This document shows, piece by piece, positions 44,156 through 55,663 of a stretch of 64,000 bases of DNA. Below the pieces are notes generated by a model, which did not search any database, was not told the DNA's origin, and was given only the letters and a program-made list of their open reading frames with translations. Where the stretch lies: assembly GCA_002286855.1 (NCBI GenBank), contig NRSV01000091.1:26189-90188 (forward strand). Reading direction: 5' to 3'. A program made the position numbers and the translations under genes. This stretch comes from Bipolaris cookei. Its lineage: Eukaryota; Ascomycota; Dothideomycetes; Pleosporales; Pleosporaceae. How positions within the stretch are numbered: the stretch's first letter is position 1; the number at the start of each line of letters is the position of its first letter.

Positions 44156-45353
44156 CGGGACATCTAGCCTTCAAGTTAGCGACACGACAAATCAGTGGTT
44201 GTGGATACTGGCCAGAATATGTAGGATGTCCTGGCCCCAAAGCCTCAACTCGCAAAGTCTCAGTCATTATTGTACCTTTATTTGTGTTTCCCTGCAAGTA
44301 TGAAGCCAATATTAGGTGGATACATAGGATATTCTCGTACCTGCTCAGCGCAAAAGAATAGATTATGTGCTGGCGGTAGTCATCGGTCATTTGATTACCC
44401 CGCTTGATTATCGCTCGTGCTTGCCGAACACTGGCGCCTGATCTGGGTACTAGACCCACTCGAACCCATGACTTAACATGCGTGGCCCCAATAAGACCAT
44501 TTTATAAGAAAAAGTTCGCCTTTTCCAACGCAACCGCGAGCTGGTATACAATAGAACTCTTTAGGAAAGCCTCAAGTGCAATGGCTTTTCGCTCATACAA
44601 CACTAAACTCTTACTAAGCCTCGGAAGCGGCCTGCTGGCTAGATTATGATATTATCTGGCATGATGTGTACAGATGATACGTATGCAAACGACGTTGTTT
44701 TGTCTCACTATATTTATGGGAACACAACAACTATAACCACAAAGAGTACTCTTGCTGAACGAGCCGAAACTTGGTTATTTGCCTTTGACCTAGACAAGGT
44801 ATGCAGGAGCCTCCTGAAGTCATTCCCAGCGTCACTAAGAGATTCAAGCAAAGGTGAATTTGCTGGGCTAACTAATTATATATCTATTGCACGTTCTGTA
44901 GGTCGTATCTCATCGTGTCTATTAGCGCAATTGCTCTATCAAGCCCTACCTTGACACAGCACCTAATAGCCTTACTATTCTGAGACTAAATCTTTGTTCT
45001 ACTAGTATTCATTCTCAGAATGACAAGAACATATTTCGTCGTAATTATTTACATAGGTACAACCTCGATGATTGTTAAATTGTGTAAATAAGGCGTTCTC
45101 TCAGTAAGGTAGTTGTAATATGAGAAGATTTTCAGAGATGCTGCCATACATAGCGCCATCGTAAAAGCATCACTAATTCCACTAGAACGAAAGTAACCAA
45201 CATTTAAGCAGTTTAACGATGATATAAGATTCACTGTAGCCCATCGAGTTACTATCTGTGGCAGAGATAACATCCAGAATCCATGCAAAGGTAAAGTTAA
45301 GTGTTTTCATAACCACATCAAAAAGAGGCCCATTCCCTTGTGCGAGTAAGAAA
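44156..45353. other. Intergenic, 1.2 kb without a supported gene
   Basis: A GGGTTCGAGTGGG on the minus strand near 44450 resembles a Pol III B box, but no tRNA fold surrounds it. The frames at 44.4-44.95 kb have no motif. Confidence 0.35.
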
Positions 45354-46379
45354 TTACTTCGGATTTATTACAACACATGCTTTATCATCTTTGTCAAAGT
45401 AGTACCCTTCGCTTTTCAAAAAGTCCCGATCTCCAAGCCTGAATCCTTGCAATAGAAGCAACCTCATATCAGCGCATTTTAGGAAAAGACCGTCCCATTC
45501 TTCTGCACTTCCATGGATGCGGTTCGGGTTATTGAAGTACGTCGCAACGAAAGTAACATAAAACTCGCGTAGTTTGGAGTGCATAGCACTGTGATCGCAT
45601 GCATATTCTACATCACTTGTTGCGACTGCTGTGTTGAAAGAAGTGACTGTGTGCTGCGCATATATACGACTCATGGCGTAGTTCTTGAAGCCTATGCACA
45701 GGAGCTTATCGCCAAGAACCCAGCATTTAGCGTCAATGCTGGCCCTGCTAGCTGTGCTCACTGAAGGTGGAGATAGCGATGCGATGGTATATTGACCGTA
45801 GTACATCCATTCCACGAACAGAGCGAACACGGTTGTATCATCGTCTGGGAGCTTGATCCGGTTCTCGCGGCACTCCTTGAAGTACTGGGAATAAGCAGCT
45901 TCAAGAAAAGGAGAGTAGTATGATATCAAGGCTCTCGGTAAAGACCAGACGTTATGTGTATCATTGTTCAAGGTGTTTTCCATAGTAATCGTTGTGCCAA
46001 CATGTATCTCAATTCCAGGGCCGCGAAGTCTGTCAAATTCAATCATTTCTCTGCAAGTCGGTATGTGGAGTTGGAGACTATACAAGTCAAGATGGCTCTT
46101 GCACTTCGTACTGTTTGTCCCTGGTCGGGATTGTACCGTTAGGGGGGAAGTCGTATCAGAGACACTGCAGGGAATTTTTTGGAGCACTCCCACTCCACGC
46201 CTATAGTCTACAAACCTTAATTCCTCATGACTAAAACCCATACATTCTGGTTGAGCCGAAATAGCTTCGTACTGCTCCTTCGTTGAATGGCTATCCCCGA
46301 ACGTCTCTATATACGGGCGCAGCTGCACTGAACCAGTACCATCCATGTGGGTTATCGAGTCTTGCAGCGGGGTTAGCAA
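45354..46379 (-). CDS. BTB/POZ domain protein (341 aa)
   Basis: The N-terminus has a conserved lead found in pleosporalean BTB proteins (LRPYIETFGD..., FSHEELRFVDYRRG). The BTB domain starts at about residue 118: IEIHVGTTITME, WSLPRALISYYSPFLEAAY, IKLPDDDTTVFALFVEWMYYG. A helical C-terminal part follows (IDAKCWVLGDKLLCIGFKNYAM). The second ATG (46346) is the more likely start. The stretch between about residues 65 and 112 does not look like the family and could be a retained intron. BTB proteins of this group are substrate-adaptor-like or of unknown role. The frame is intact and has no signal peptide. Confidence 0.75.
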   Translation of the reverse strand: MLTPLQDSITHMDGTGSVQLRPYIETFGDSHSTKEQYEAISAQPECMGFSHEELRFVDYRRGVGVLQKIPCSVSDTTSPLTVQSRPGTNSTKCKSHLDLYSLQLHIPTCREMIEFDRLRGPGIEIHVGTTITMENTLNNDTHNVWSLPRALISYYSPFLEAAYSQYFKECRENRIKLPDDDTTVFALFVEWMYYGQYTIASLSPPSVSTASRASIDAKCWVLGDKLLCIGFKNYAMSRIYAQHTVTSFNTAVATSDVEYACDHSAMHSKLREFYVTFVATYFNNPNRIHGSAEEWDGLFLKCADMRLLLLQGFRLGDRDFLKSEGYYFDKDDKACVVINPK

Positions 46380-47472
46380 AGATGAGTCAGAGACATTTGA
46401 TCTTCAGGTTCGCAAGAAACCCTTAGAAGCGAAGCGGAAGTACAGGGGCTCGTACCAGTTACAGTTGGGAAGCTATATGTAGGCATCAGCGTTATGAAAA
46501 AACTGTAGTGTAGAAAGTTACACACCTGAAACTTGGATAGGATTGTATAGTAGCAGGCTTTGACAGAGAAACTATGCCAAGATCCTCCAGTTGCTCCGCA
46601 GGTTTTTTGCCTTTCTTCTTCGCCATAATCAACTGAGTCATAGGATAAAGCGCATATTGATGATAATGATGAAGCTCCAGCTGCAATTGCCTCAGCTGAA
46701 CCAGATGCTAGTGGGCTTGGTTGACAACCTGCGCGTTGTGGATCACGGCGAGGCAGGTGCGGGGCACGACCAGGACTACTATGTACGTAGTAGTACGTCA
46801 CGTGATAAGCATTGCAAATTGAATTCTCAAGAGGAATAAAGCATTCAGTGGAGGGTACAAATGTGAGCCGCACGAAAATTTCTAGTTCACAACTCGAAGT
46901 ACTTATATACCCTCTGCTTTACCACACTGTTCTTGCGACTCTGCATATGCACCCTCCGGTGCGTAAGGAAACCTGTTAGTAAGAGAATTGGTTTACCATT
47001 ATTTGCGTCGTCTCATCTGCATGTATATATATAGAGGCTACCGACCAACCTACGGTCAATCTACGGTCAGTCGGTAAGTGGTATTATTCACAATGTGCGT
47101 GCTTACGACAGCTGCGCAGTTTGCAAAGCTAACTCATTGAATTATGTATGTACTTTGATGTTACTCCAATATGTGAACCAAGAGAACGTTATGTAACAGG
47201 GATTACCAGGGTGAGCCCACTAAGTGATCGAAGTACGTACAGTGAGCCTCCCTAGCTTCTCACGCATACACAATTCGACGCTTCTGGCTTGCTAACCTCT
47301 GGTATTCCTTTGTCTCAGCTTCTAACTATCAATTCAAGCGCGCGTTTTAAATTCTATGCATCACACGTGATAGATGGACTTTGCTACAACACTTAGTACT
47401 AAGATAGCAATTGGGTTGTGTGTGCACGGACCTCGCAACACTAGCCCGATGAGCCCAGAACTAAGCTACGTA
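46380..47472. other. Intergenic, 1.1 kb up to the transposon
   Basis: No supported gene. A near-duplicated CTACGGTCA lies at about 47.05 kb, which is too short to interpret. Confidence 0.4.
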
Positions 47473-47510
47473 GTCGACCCGGTAGTTGATCACCCGGAGA
47501 TGTTGATCAC
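47473..47510 (+). repeat. Left TIR of the 47.5-kb transposon
   Basis: It begins GTCGACCCGG and ends GATGTTGATCAC. GTTGATCAC occurs twice inside it, as short direct subrepeats. Confidence 0.93.
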
Positions 47511-47562
47511 GCATGAATTCGGCCACCACTCGGAACAAATCGTGTTTATTTTCTCAATATAG

Positions 47563-49149
47563 TTACAATTGCCACTCTGTACACATAGACTGAAGCGTTT
47601 GAGCTGCTGTTTCAGCTGCTACTCTTTCTACCGCCCGTTCCTCAGCGTTGGTATCCCGTTGTGCCTCTAGAAGTTGTGAGGCCCGTACGGCAACCATAAT
47701 TGTATCTATGTCTGCAAATCGTTGATTTGGATTAACACGAACTTTCTTTCGTGGCTGTTGAGGCTTAAGAGCTTCAAGTTGACTATGGAGTCTTTTATTT
47801 TGTGTTTCAAACTCTGCTGCCCGTATATTTGCTGCTGCAAGTGCCTTGCTAGTTTTCTCAAAGTACTGGTGTATCGTACGACTCAACTTCTCTATTCTAT
47901 GAAGCTCTTTCTGAGCTACAAGTATATCACGAGGTCCGTGAGGGGTAGAGAGATAGATCTCAGTAGTCTGACGCTGATTCTGACGGGGTGGAGTGACAGG
48001 CCTTCGAGATACCTGAGATGAATTGACTACCCGGTCAATATTCAATGGAGAGATACCTGAAGCAGCCCACCCAGCTCGTACGACTCTCTCAGTAATTGCT
48101 CTCTCTCTTGCAGCATAGTAGGCTGTAATAAAGCGCTCTTTCTTGACAGGCGCTGCGTCATCAAGGTACGAGAGAGTCTGGATTTGCTGCCGGTAGAACC
48201 TCTTAACGACAGAGAATACTGAGAGGTCTAGAGGCTGTAGGACATGTGAAGAATGAGCAGGCAGAAACAGAATATAGACCTTATTCTGCTTGCACTTCCA
48301 CAGGAACTCCAGATCAATATGACTGCCGTGGCCATCTAGAATCAGCATCCTCCAACGATCGTCCGACACAGCCGTCTCAGGCAGAAATATCCGCTCTAAC
48401 CACTCAGCTCCTATCGCATTTGAAGTCCAGCCATTCTCGGATGTTGTGTAAAGCCAGTCAGGTATTATCGTTGGAAACCAGGTACTCTGCAGGTTCTTCC
48501 CCTTGAATATAACTGCTGGGCGCAGTTTCTTACCTAAGGCCGACACACACTCAATTATTGAGGCCCACTCACGGTTCTCTGGAGACTGATGGTAAGCCTT
48601 CTTCTTTTGACTACTTGCGAGGACTCTAGTGTTGGCACATACACCAAGGGCTTTCCCAGTCTCATCCATATTCCATGTATCTTCAGCCCGTATACCTAGC
48701 CTCACACGAACCCTCTCAAAGAGATCAAGAAATGCGCGGATCTGTCCAGGAGTCGCTCCCTCAGCCCGGGCAGCCTCAATTTTTCGTCCAACAACAGATG
48801 CGACGCGTGGATTGCGCTTTAGGAAGGCAGCCATCCAATGCTTGCCTACAGGCCTGCGGTCTCCATTCATCCTTAATATTCGGTTCGCCATTTCTCGTGC
48901 GCGTGCGTGTGAGGGAGGAAAAGCCCGTGCGTCCTCTTCTAGTATCCATTGTACAAGGAAGTCCTCCTGCTCTGGGGTCAATCGCTGTTGGTATACGTGG
49001 CTTGCGTGGTTGCTCTGTCTGCCGTTCATACGCGTCGAGATTGTGGACTGGGGGAGGTTGTACGCTTTTGCAGCGGCTCTTTGGCTTGGAAAAACACCAG
49101 AAATAATATCACTGATAGCTGATTGAATAGCTTCTTCACGGGCATCCAT
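47563..49149 (-). CDS. Pogo-type DDE transposase, intact (528 aa)
   Basis: The N-terminus carries a Psq-like helix-turn-helix (SQRAAAKAYNLPQSTISTRMNG, about residues 22-43) and a CENP-B-type second DNA-binding region (GKHWMAAFLKRNPRV, about 102-116). The catalytic triad is Asp162 (WNMDETGKALG), Asp272 (LILDGHGSHIDLEF) and Asp308 (LQPLDLSVFS). The last two are separated by 35 residues, the DD35D spacing of Fot1-like elements. The C-terminal 130 residues form a likely coiled coil with a basic KKVRVNPNQRF. No stop or frameshift interrupts it. The lack of mutation contrasts with the dead copies at 19.9-26.4 kb and suggests recent arrival. Confidence 0.93.
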   Translation of the reverse strand: MDAREEAIQSAISDIISGVFPSQRAAAKAYNLPQSTISTRMNGRQSNHASHVYQQRLTPEQEDFLVQWILEEDARAFPPSHARAREMANRILRMNGDRRPVGKHWMAAFLKRNPRVASVVGRKIEAARAEGATPGQIRAFLDLFERVRVRLGIRAEDTWNMDETGKALGVCANTRVLASSQKKKAYHQSPENREWASIIECVSALGKKLRPAVIFKGKNLQSTWFPTIIPDWLYTTSENGWTSNAIGAEWLERIFLPETAVSDDRWRMLILDGHGSHIDLEFLWKCKQNKVYILFLPAHSSHVLQPLDLSVFSVVKRFYRQQIQTLSYLDDAAPVKKERFITAYYAARERAITERVVRAGWAASGISPLNIDRVVNSSQVSRRPVTPPRQNQRQTTEIYLSTPHGPRDILVAQKELHRIEKLSRTIHQYFEKTSKALAAANIRAAEFETQNKRLHSQLEALKPQQPRKKVRVNPNQRFADIDTIMVAVRASQLLEAQRDTNAEERAVERVAAETAAQTLQSMCTEWQL

Positions 49150-49208
49150 TTTGGCTGTGTATGTGGCGAGAAAACACGTGTTTTGATGAGGGTGTTGAGT
49201 TCTGATCA

Positions 49209-49246
49209 GTGATCAACATCTCCGGGTGATCAACAACCCTGTCGAC
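49209..49246 (-). repeat. Right TIR of the 47.5-kb transposon
   Basis: Reverse complement begins GTCGACAGGG and ends GATGTTGATCAC. It differs from the left TIR at three positions near the tip. Confidence 0.93.
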
Positions 49247-49896
49247 TAGCTTATACCAAGCAAGAGAGGAGAAAGGCATTGCCGATTATGACAGTGGTAC
49301 AAAGACAAACGTTGTGGCCACGATAGTTCTATTTCTTATGTTTCTTCTTCTGTACGATAAGTGAATGCATACTCGTTCGACAGGCATCTCCAGCCATGAC
49401 ACCAATGAGACACAGAACCGTGTCGAGAAAGGCGGTATCCTTCCCCTCTCATTGGTTATTTCCGGCACACAGGGTTTTACGTGATACAGGGAGTGGCTTT
49501 AGCTAAGAATTTCTCTCGATATTTTTCCACACATGCCAGTATCATCACATGGCGGTATTTAGACAGCGCCATCCTGGGCGACAAAGATTTGAGCAGGACT
49601 ACGATAGTAAGGAGGGTATCCAAACTGTCGCAGACTACAGCTCTATGTTGGCAAGTCAACCAAATATTCGGGGGATTGAGGAAGCACTGTCTCAACAATA
49701 AAAAAAGTAAGAGTTGTACACCGCAGGTAAAGGAGCCCATGGGTTGATGCACAGGAGATGCTCAAGGGTAAGTGACGGAGTGAAGCTGTAGTGATGATGC
49801 AGGAGTGAAGCATGGTTTGGAAACACAGTATGGTCCTTGTGCACCATGTTGAAGCTGATTACACAAACCAACACCCCATTGATGGTAGATGTGAAA
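49247..49896. other. Intergenic between transposon and P450
   Basis: No supported gene; it holds the 3' UTR of the P450 at its right side. Confidence 0.4.
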
Positions 49897-51696
49897 CTAG
49901 CCTATACAAACTTTGCATCCATCCTTGATAGAAATCACAAGTGTCATTGTTTGTTTTTCCACGCCTACCAGTCCAACCTGCTCTCCCTCAGGGAGCTTGA
50001 TAGATCCAAAACCCTGTAACAAGCGCACAGTCACATATGCAGCTTCGCTGAGCGCAAAGTCGACTGAAATAAATTGTCAGAGTTATCAAGTTTCAATATC
50101 GCTTTCTAGTTCAGAAAACTCACGCCCAAGACAGACTCTAGGACCTCCGTGGAATGGCAGATAACCCCATCTTGCATTAGTTGGGTTGTTGTTCATTGGC
50201 ATTTCTCCATCCCATCTCTCAGGTCGGAACAGCTCGGCGTCCATTCCGTAGAGATCCGGCCGTCGATGCATAGAATATACGCTAAAAGCCACAGTGCTTC
50301 CTTTGGGTATAAGGACTGGTGATTTCCTGTCTGGCCCTCCGCCTTTTGGCAGGACCGTAGTTCTCGTTGCAGTACGTGTATTTACGGGAACGGATGGGTA
50401 AAGTCTTAAAGCTGAGTAATTTAGCATTGTGAGGAAACTCACTTTAGCAAATATATCTCTTACTCTCTTTGAGCACATTATTAAGATATGGCATTCTTCT
50501 CAGATTATCTCGGTTTAGCGGAATGTCTGTTGTGCATAATGAAGCAATTTCTGCACGTAGCTTTTTCATAACTTTTGGGTGGCGTACGAGTAGAAAGCTG
50601 TTGCAACTCAAATATCAGTAGTAGACTATATAGAATGCGTCGAATCATGACTCACAACGTCCAGGACAGAAGACATGCTGTTGTATCTCTACCAGCAGCT
50701 AGGAGGTTGACTATCTGGCCTCTGAGTGCATGTCGATCCGATGTCTTCTTTGCTACAGTATCCAAAAAGACATACCGCTCTGAATCTTCGTTTGCAGCGC
50801 GCTCAGAGGAAAGATTAAGATCAATGATCTGATCGGCAAACTTGTGGACGTTGTGACAGGCCTGTCGAAATTCTCTTCCGTTAACGAGCCAATAGAGATC
50901 TAGGAGTCGAAATCTTTTCGTCACCCACTGTTGAGCAGTGTTGAAGGCATTGGCGAATGTATTCTCTTCGATCGCTTCCGGCTTGACTAAGCTACGAACC
51001 GATTCACCAAACAAGAAAGCAGTAGTCGTGTCGAGCGTTAAGCGAAAGAAAAGAGGTTGCAAGTCGACCGTTCCATTGCTTCCTTGGAGAAGGTCTATCA
51101 AATCGTCTACCGCAGGACGGAATACCTCGAGATTCTCATATTGCTGATGTTTCAATTGCGGTCGGAGGATATCGCGAGAGTGTTTCCACTCAGCCCCCTC
51201 TTGGGTGAAGATGCCATCACCGAACATTGGGAAGGTGATGTCTCGACGAGGGCCCATTCCAAAATCTAGACACCATTAGCAAGACTATATGCTATATATA
51301 ACTATGCGCACCTTTGAAATTAGTCGAAAAGATTGCCTCAAGATTTGCTGGCTCTATCGTGCCGTACGCTCTGGTACCCAGAAACTTCTGTTCAAGCGTA
51401 TTGCCAGTTTGTCGGAAATGAAAGAGGAAGAGTTCCATCAATCGTGATTCTGCATCTGCACGGAAAATCTGCTCAAGTCGATCGACTCCGAAAGGCCTCT
51501 GATTCTGAAGCCTGGGAGCCGACTGGCAACCATGGCGTTGACTGAAAGCTTCATCTTCCTACTCTGCCGTCAGGAGAGCTTCAAGACTACAACATAAGGA
51601 AAGTCATACCGCTCGCTTCCTCCGTTCAAACATATACTGAACTACAACTCCAACGGATATTGTGAACCCAGTAAGAATGAGTATGCTGAGCCTCAT
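49897..51696 (-). CDS. Cytochrome P450, CYP52-like fatty-acid/alkane hydroxylase type (510 aa, six exons)
   Basis: The ATG at 51696 gives a membrane anchor (LSILILTGFTISVGVVVQYM). Introns at 51559-51609, 51266-51311, 50598-50655, 50412-50463 and 50064-50123 each restore frame and family motifs. The exons sum to 1533 nt. Visible motifs are GDGIFTQEGAEWKHSRDILRPQ near the B'-C region, the I-helix AAGRDTTACLLSW, the K-helix KETLRLYP (ExxR), FRPERWDG, and the heme loop FHGGPRVCLG with the axial Cys. The overall pattern, including SAYSVHRR-like FSVYSMHRRPDLYG, is that of CYP52-clan fungal P450s, which hydroxylate alkanes or fatty acids at the ER. The gene is intact and lies between two complete transposons. 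The substrate cannot be read from sequence. Sub-family naming needs alignment. Confidence 0.88.
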
Positions 51697-53808
51697 CTTT
51701 GACTGGACTGTTCGGGATGTAAGAAAGCTCAATCCTACAGCATATGAATGAGCATGGCTGGACTACAATGTTCGTTGTTAAGTGCGCGTTAGAGTTAGTT
51801 GTTGTAACGCACGGGATGCTTATAAATAGTATTGGACGTTTACGAAGCCTACTTTCAAAAGGTAGTAGTATACAAAACAAACATCTCACAAGCTGAACAA
51901 TCGCTCCTAGCGCAAGCACACAAAAGTGGATCGTTGAAGCTGGCAAATACTTCCACTCTTTCGTTTTCTAAACTAGTTAATCCTAGCCCTACCTACTGCT
52001 TACTCCCTGTAAAGCTCGCGTGCTGTTTGGGCAGCCAGCTTATGCTTGTGGCTGTTATCAATATATTCTTTGCTATGCAGGAAAACGTAGTATACAGAGC
52101 AACAAAGCATATACGCTCTTGGTTTACAAACACCAGTGCGGGGTGATAATCATTTTCGATATTCATATTCATTCGAAATTGGTGTTCGCTTCTTGCAATA
52201 GAAGATGGTAGTCGTAAGCTCTTGGCATTTTACCCCGCGTGCCTTGCTCCAGTGCGTAAGTAATTAATTCACTTTCAGCCAACAAGCTAACTATACTATT
52301 ACGAAATCCCGAGTTTTTTCACCGCCCCACTGCCCTTACTTCCGCTGGCAACCAAGTACCAGGCCGCGTGGCGATCACGCACGAATCAGTTCACTGACCA
52401 GCCCTTACCACTGGTGAGCAGGCCTGAATGATTCTATCGAATACCTAGACGCATACAAAAGCGATAGAGGCTTTGCGACGGACAGAACTGATAGTGGTGG
52501 TCGTATAACTCGTGAGGCGCATTACTGAGATGAAGCAGGTGTCTTTATATGTCTTGAGGGAAGATATCTACACGATGGTAATTTTTGCATTTGTAAGCAT
52601 CCATCGACTCAGAATTAAGCCTGGTATATATCTGGGTAGATTATTATGATTTTTACAATGGCTGCAGGCTATGATGTTGTTGCAAAGTCAAAGTAACCAC
52701 CTGTAATTTTGTCCGTTACGGCAGTTGTTCCGTTGCAAAGGGATGTACGTTATCTTTGAATATGGCTTCCAGATTTTTCACGTCCATGTCTTTGAGACAT
52801 TTATGTAACTAGTTAGTTGGCAGGAAAGTTAACTTGAAGAGCGATCGTTTTACCCTGAGCGCTGAGGGTGGCATTCTCGTCGTAAGTCATCATGACACAA
52901 GAGTGAATGTTTGACGCCAACTGCTGCCACGCACAGAGCAATCAATACAATACCTACAATAGTTCTAATTCAAATATACAAACAATCAAAGCATATTAAG
53001 TTACCTACGGAAAAATTCCTCGATACCTATAAAATTAGATGTGCAGCCGTAGGATGAGGTCTATTTTTCCCCTAACAGTATTGTTCCGCTTCAATTTGAT
53101 ACACATTAGTCACGAAGATGTTCCTTTACAAAACCAAGAAGTTTCTAGACTGAAGCTTACTTGACTAAGAGAGCCCTTTAGTTATCGGAAGCTTGCGATG
53201 GTGGGAGTAATACTTGTTTAAATAAGGTATGTGGTGCCAGATTTGTTGCTCGCGGTCAGCTGGCCTACTGCAAGTACTCCATTCGGTGAGGGACGTAAGC
53301 TGCTTACTGGTAAGCAGGCGCACCATTGCGACGCAGTTCGTATCGTGTACTGAGCTGGCATCCTTCAAGATGCTTACGGTCACGATCGAGCCCTATCGCG
53401 GTCAGCCTCATCTGTAGCGCTAGACGGCCACGGCCATCTTATAGTCAGGGTTCGTATACCAATTGAGGAGTTTGAAGTTTCTACCTAGTATGATACAGCG
53501 AATAGATAGCTTACAGGCTAGTGAGGTAACATGTTCTAATAGATACGAGGTGCGTCGTTGATACCTATAGGTGCGAAGGGAGGTATGTTTTGCTTAAATA
53601 GATTACTACGTATCTGCCTTGATATCAACAGCACTAACATTGTAATTCCGACTGCTGAATGCTGACAAAATCTACAGTAATGACTCACGGTTGTAACCGT
53701 GATTGATAAATAGCTCGCTATGTTCAGTATACGATTCAATATTCAAATGTTAATACAAAGTGTTACAGTAAATTATAGAGATACTGTAATGATTCGTAAA
53801 ACTACGTA
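51697..53808. other. 2.1 kb without a supported gene
   Basis: The only structured item is a 65-bp sequence at about 52679-52745 that resembles 58259-58322. Otherwise it is AT-rich with short frames. Confidence 0.4.
52679..52745. repeat. Diverged copy of a transposon-end-like sequence
   Basis: It begins GTTGCAAAGTCAAAG and continues with TTTTGTCC and ACGGCAGTTGTTCC, ending AAAGGGAT. The order and spacing match the copy at 58259-58322, which lies 560 bp upstream of a dead Ant1-like transposase. It is probably the end of a related, otherwise lost element or a MITE. Confidence 0.6.
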
Positions 53809-53868
53809 ACGTGCTGGATAAGCAAGTTAGCCAAGCAAGCAAGTTAGCCACCCCGCTAAGTTTACGCA
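53809..53868 (+). repeat. Left TIR of the 53.8-kb transposon
   Basis: Contains the subrepeat AAGCAAGTTAGCCA twice in tandem, 17 bp apart. Several G-to-A differences from the right TIR are present. Confidence 0.93.
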
Positions 53869-53929
53869 TCTTTATAAACATATATCTCAACAACACAATA
53901 TTATAATATATAGAGAGTAATAGAGTGGA

Positions 53930-55558
53930 CTAAGTAGTATCTAGAGTATCTTTTTTACATGTACGCGAATTATGACCAGTCTCTCTACACCTGCTACACC
54001 GCGCTAGAGCCTGGCGGCTAACACCTGATCGCTCCCCTCCTTGACGCTCTTCATGAGCAATCTGCTGATCAGCCTCGCGCTGAGCGAGTAGATCCTCGCC
54101 GGCTCCCTTTGTAAGGACTCCACGCTTCTGTATCCGCTTTTTCTTACGTTTTCTACGCTCTGATACTGCTGTATTAGCTTTCTCAAGGCTGGCTATCCGA
54201 TCCCGCATCAGCTCAGCTGAGAGTATCATTACCTCAGCCCCCTTCTTAAGCTGGTTAATCGCCGCGATAATCGAAGCTGGTGATGAGCCTTGATGCCTCT
54301 GAACGCGATTACGTATTAGTGTCGATTGAGCTTCAAGCTCGCGCGTGTTGCTGGGCGTACGAGCCTGCCAGAGAGCCTCTGGTAGAATAGCTGGTGGAGT
54401 AGGCGTACGCAGCTGCACGTCAAGCTTTGATAGCACAGTATCTGGCTGGAGAGGAATAATGCCTGCGCCTCGAAAAGCTGAGCAGATATTGGCTGGCGTG
54501 AAGGATCGATCAAACGCTACCTTGAACGCTGGCAGAAACTCAAGCTTAGTGATGTGGTTGATGTGGTGACGGATTAGACTCTCCACCTCGCGGCTGTACG
54601 CGCGCTTCAATGGCGAGAAGCAGCCAACATCAAGAGGCTGGAGTAGGTGAGATGAATGAGGCGGCATACAGAGAGTGTAGATATTCTTCTCCTTGCAGAA
54701 CTCTTGGAATTCAAGAGAGTGGTGGCTCTCGTGGCCGTCAAGGATAAGTAGACGACGTGTACCAACAACGCGAGTCTTCGTGTGGGCGTCGAAGTGCTTT
54801 ATCCATGCAACACCTAGCTCGTTGTTCGTCCAGCCATTGTCGCTGACTGCGATCACCCAGTCGCGCGGGATCTCTGCCTCCTCGTACCAGGCAGATAGGT
54901 GGTGCTTGCCAGTAAAGATCAGAAACGGTGGGATAGACCAGCCAGCTGCGTTGATCCCAGCGATGAACGTCACCCACTCACGACTACCTGGCTGAACAGC
55001 TTTTGGTCGGGCTCTTCTTTCTGACGCTGTAACGACAAGCTGAGTAGTAATCTTGCCCATCATAAAGCCAGCTTCGTCAAAGTTATAGACGTCCTCGTCA
55101 CAGATGCCGTACTTGGCCTTTGTCTGCTCTACAAGCTCAAACCAGCTCTTAATTAAGACTGGATCTTCACATAGAGCTCTCTGCCTATCGTACGCCCGAT
55201 TAAAACGCGTCGCAAGTCTGTCTGTACGCTTAACGAAGTTGGCTGGCCACTTCTGCCCAACCTGGCCAGCGCCGCGCGTAGCTAATAGTCTATCGGCCAT
55301 ATCGCGCACAGCAGCGTAGGTAGGCGAAAATCCACGTAGATCCAGATCAAGTATATGATCAACTATCACCTCCTCTTCTAGCTTGGTAAGCTTCTTTGAG
55401 TTGGGCTGGCAATCGCGTCGGGCAGGCTTCCCATTGCGCCTATTCTGTAGCGTTGATCGTGTCACATTAAATATTGCTGCTGCACGTCGGTTGCTCTGGA
55501 TTTGATGAGCATTAAGAGAAGAGATAGCAAGCTGAACATCTATTTCATTTGAAGGCAT
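53930..55558 (-). CDS. Pogo-type DDE transposase with C-terminal zinc knuckle, intact (542 aa)
   Basis: A helix-turn-helix ([21 protein letters not shown], about residues 23-43) is followed by a CENP-B-like region. The catalytic Asp residues are Asp161 ([11 protein letters not shown]), Asp274 ([14 protein letters not shown]) and Asp310 ([17 protein letters not shown]), again DD35D. The C-terminal tail is a Lys/Arg-rich coiled coil ([15 protein letters not shown]) ending in a CCHC zinc knuckle, [14 protein letters not shown]. The frame is uninterrupted. Its domain set differs from the 47.5-kb transposase, which has no knuckle, so these are two separate families. The protein should cut at the 60-bp TIRs around it. 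Confidence 0.93.
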   Translation of the reverse strand: MPSNEIDVQLAISSLNAHQIQSNRRAAAIFNVTRSTLQNRRNGKPARRDCQPNSKKLTKLEEEVIVDHILDLDLRGFSPTYAAVRDMADRLLATRGAGQVGQKWPANFVKRTDRLATRFNRAYDRQRALCEDPVLIKSWFELVEQTKAKYGICDEDVYNFDEAGFMMGKITTQLVVTASERRARPKAVQPGSREWVTFIAGINAAGWSIPPFLIFTGKHHLSAWYEEAEIPRDWVIAVSDNGWTNNELGVAWIKHFDAHTKTRVVGTRRLLILDGHESHHSLEFQEFCKEKNIYTLCMPPHSSHLLQPLDVGCFSPLKRAYSREVESLIRHHINHITKLEFLPAFKVAFDRSFTPANICSAFRGAGIIPLQPDTVLSKLDVQLRTPTPPAILPEALWQARTPSNTRELEAQSTLIRNRVQRHQGSSPASIIAAINQLKKGAEVMILSAELMRDRIASLEKANTAVSERRKRKKKRIQKRGVLTKGAGEDLLAQREADQQIAHEERQGGERSGVSRQALARCSRCRETGHNSRTCKKDTLDTT

Positions 55559-55603
55559 TTAGAATATATTGCGTGGAGTGGTTGTGTATAGAGTTAAACC
55601 GCG

Positions 55604-55663
55604 TGCGCAAACTTAGTGGGGTGGCCAACTCGCTTGCCTGGCCAACTCGCTTATCCAGCACGT
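55604..55663 (-). repeat. Right TIR of the 53.8-kb transposon
   Basis: Reverse complement begins ACGTGCTGGATAAGCG. The internal unit AAGCGAGTTGGCCA occurs twice in tandem. Confidence 0.93.

Larger units (their letters stand above)
47473..49246 (-). mobile_element. Complete Fot1/pogo-type DNA transposon (1774 bp)
   Basis: The element is bounded by 38-bp terminal inverted repeats (35 of 38 positions match), and both ends are flanked by TA (47471-47472 and 49247-49248), the expected Tc1/mariner target duplication. It encodes one intact transposase. All parts needed for transposition are present, so it may be active. Confidence 0.93.
53809..55663 (-). mobile_element. Complete Fot1/pogo-type DNA transposon with 60-bp TIRs (1855 bp)
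   Basis: 60-bp terminal inverted repeats end in ACGTGCTGGATAAGC, and TA lies on both outer sides (53807-53808, 55664-55665). One intact transposase gene lies inside. The left TIR differs from the right TIR mostly by A in place of G. Confidence 0.93.

Noticed and set aside
44380..44480. tRNA-like or Pol III B-box sequence (GGGTTCGAGTGGG on minus strand)
   Set aside because: No paired T-stem, anticodon arm or acceptor stem can be drawn around it.
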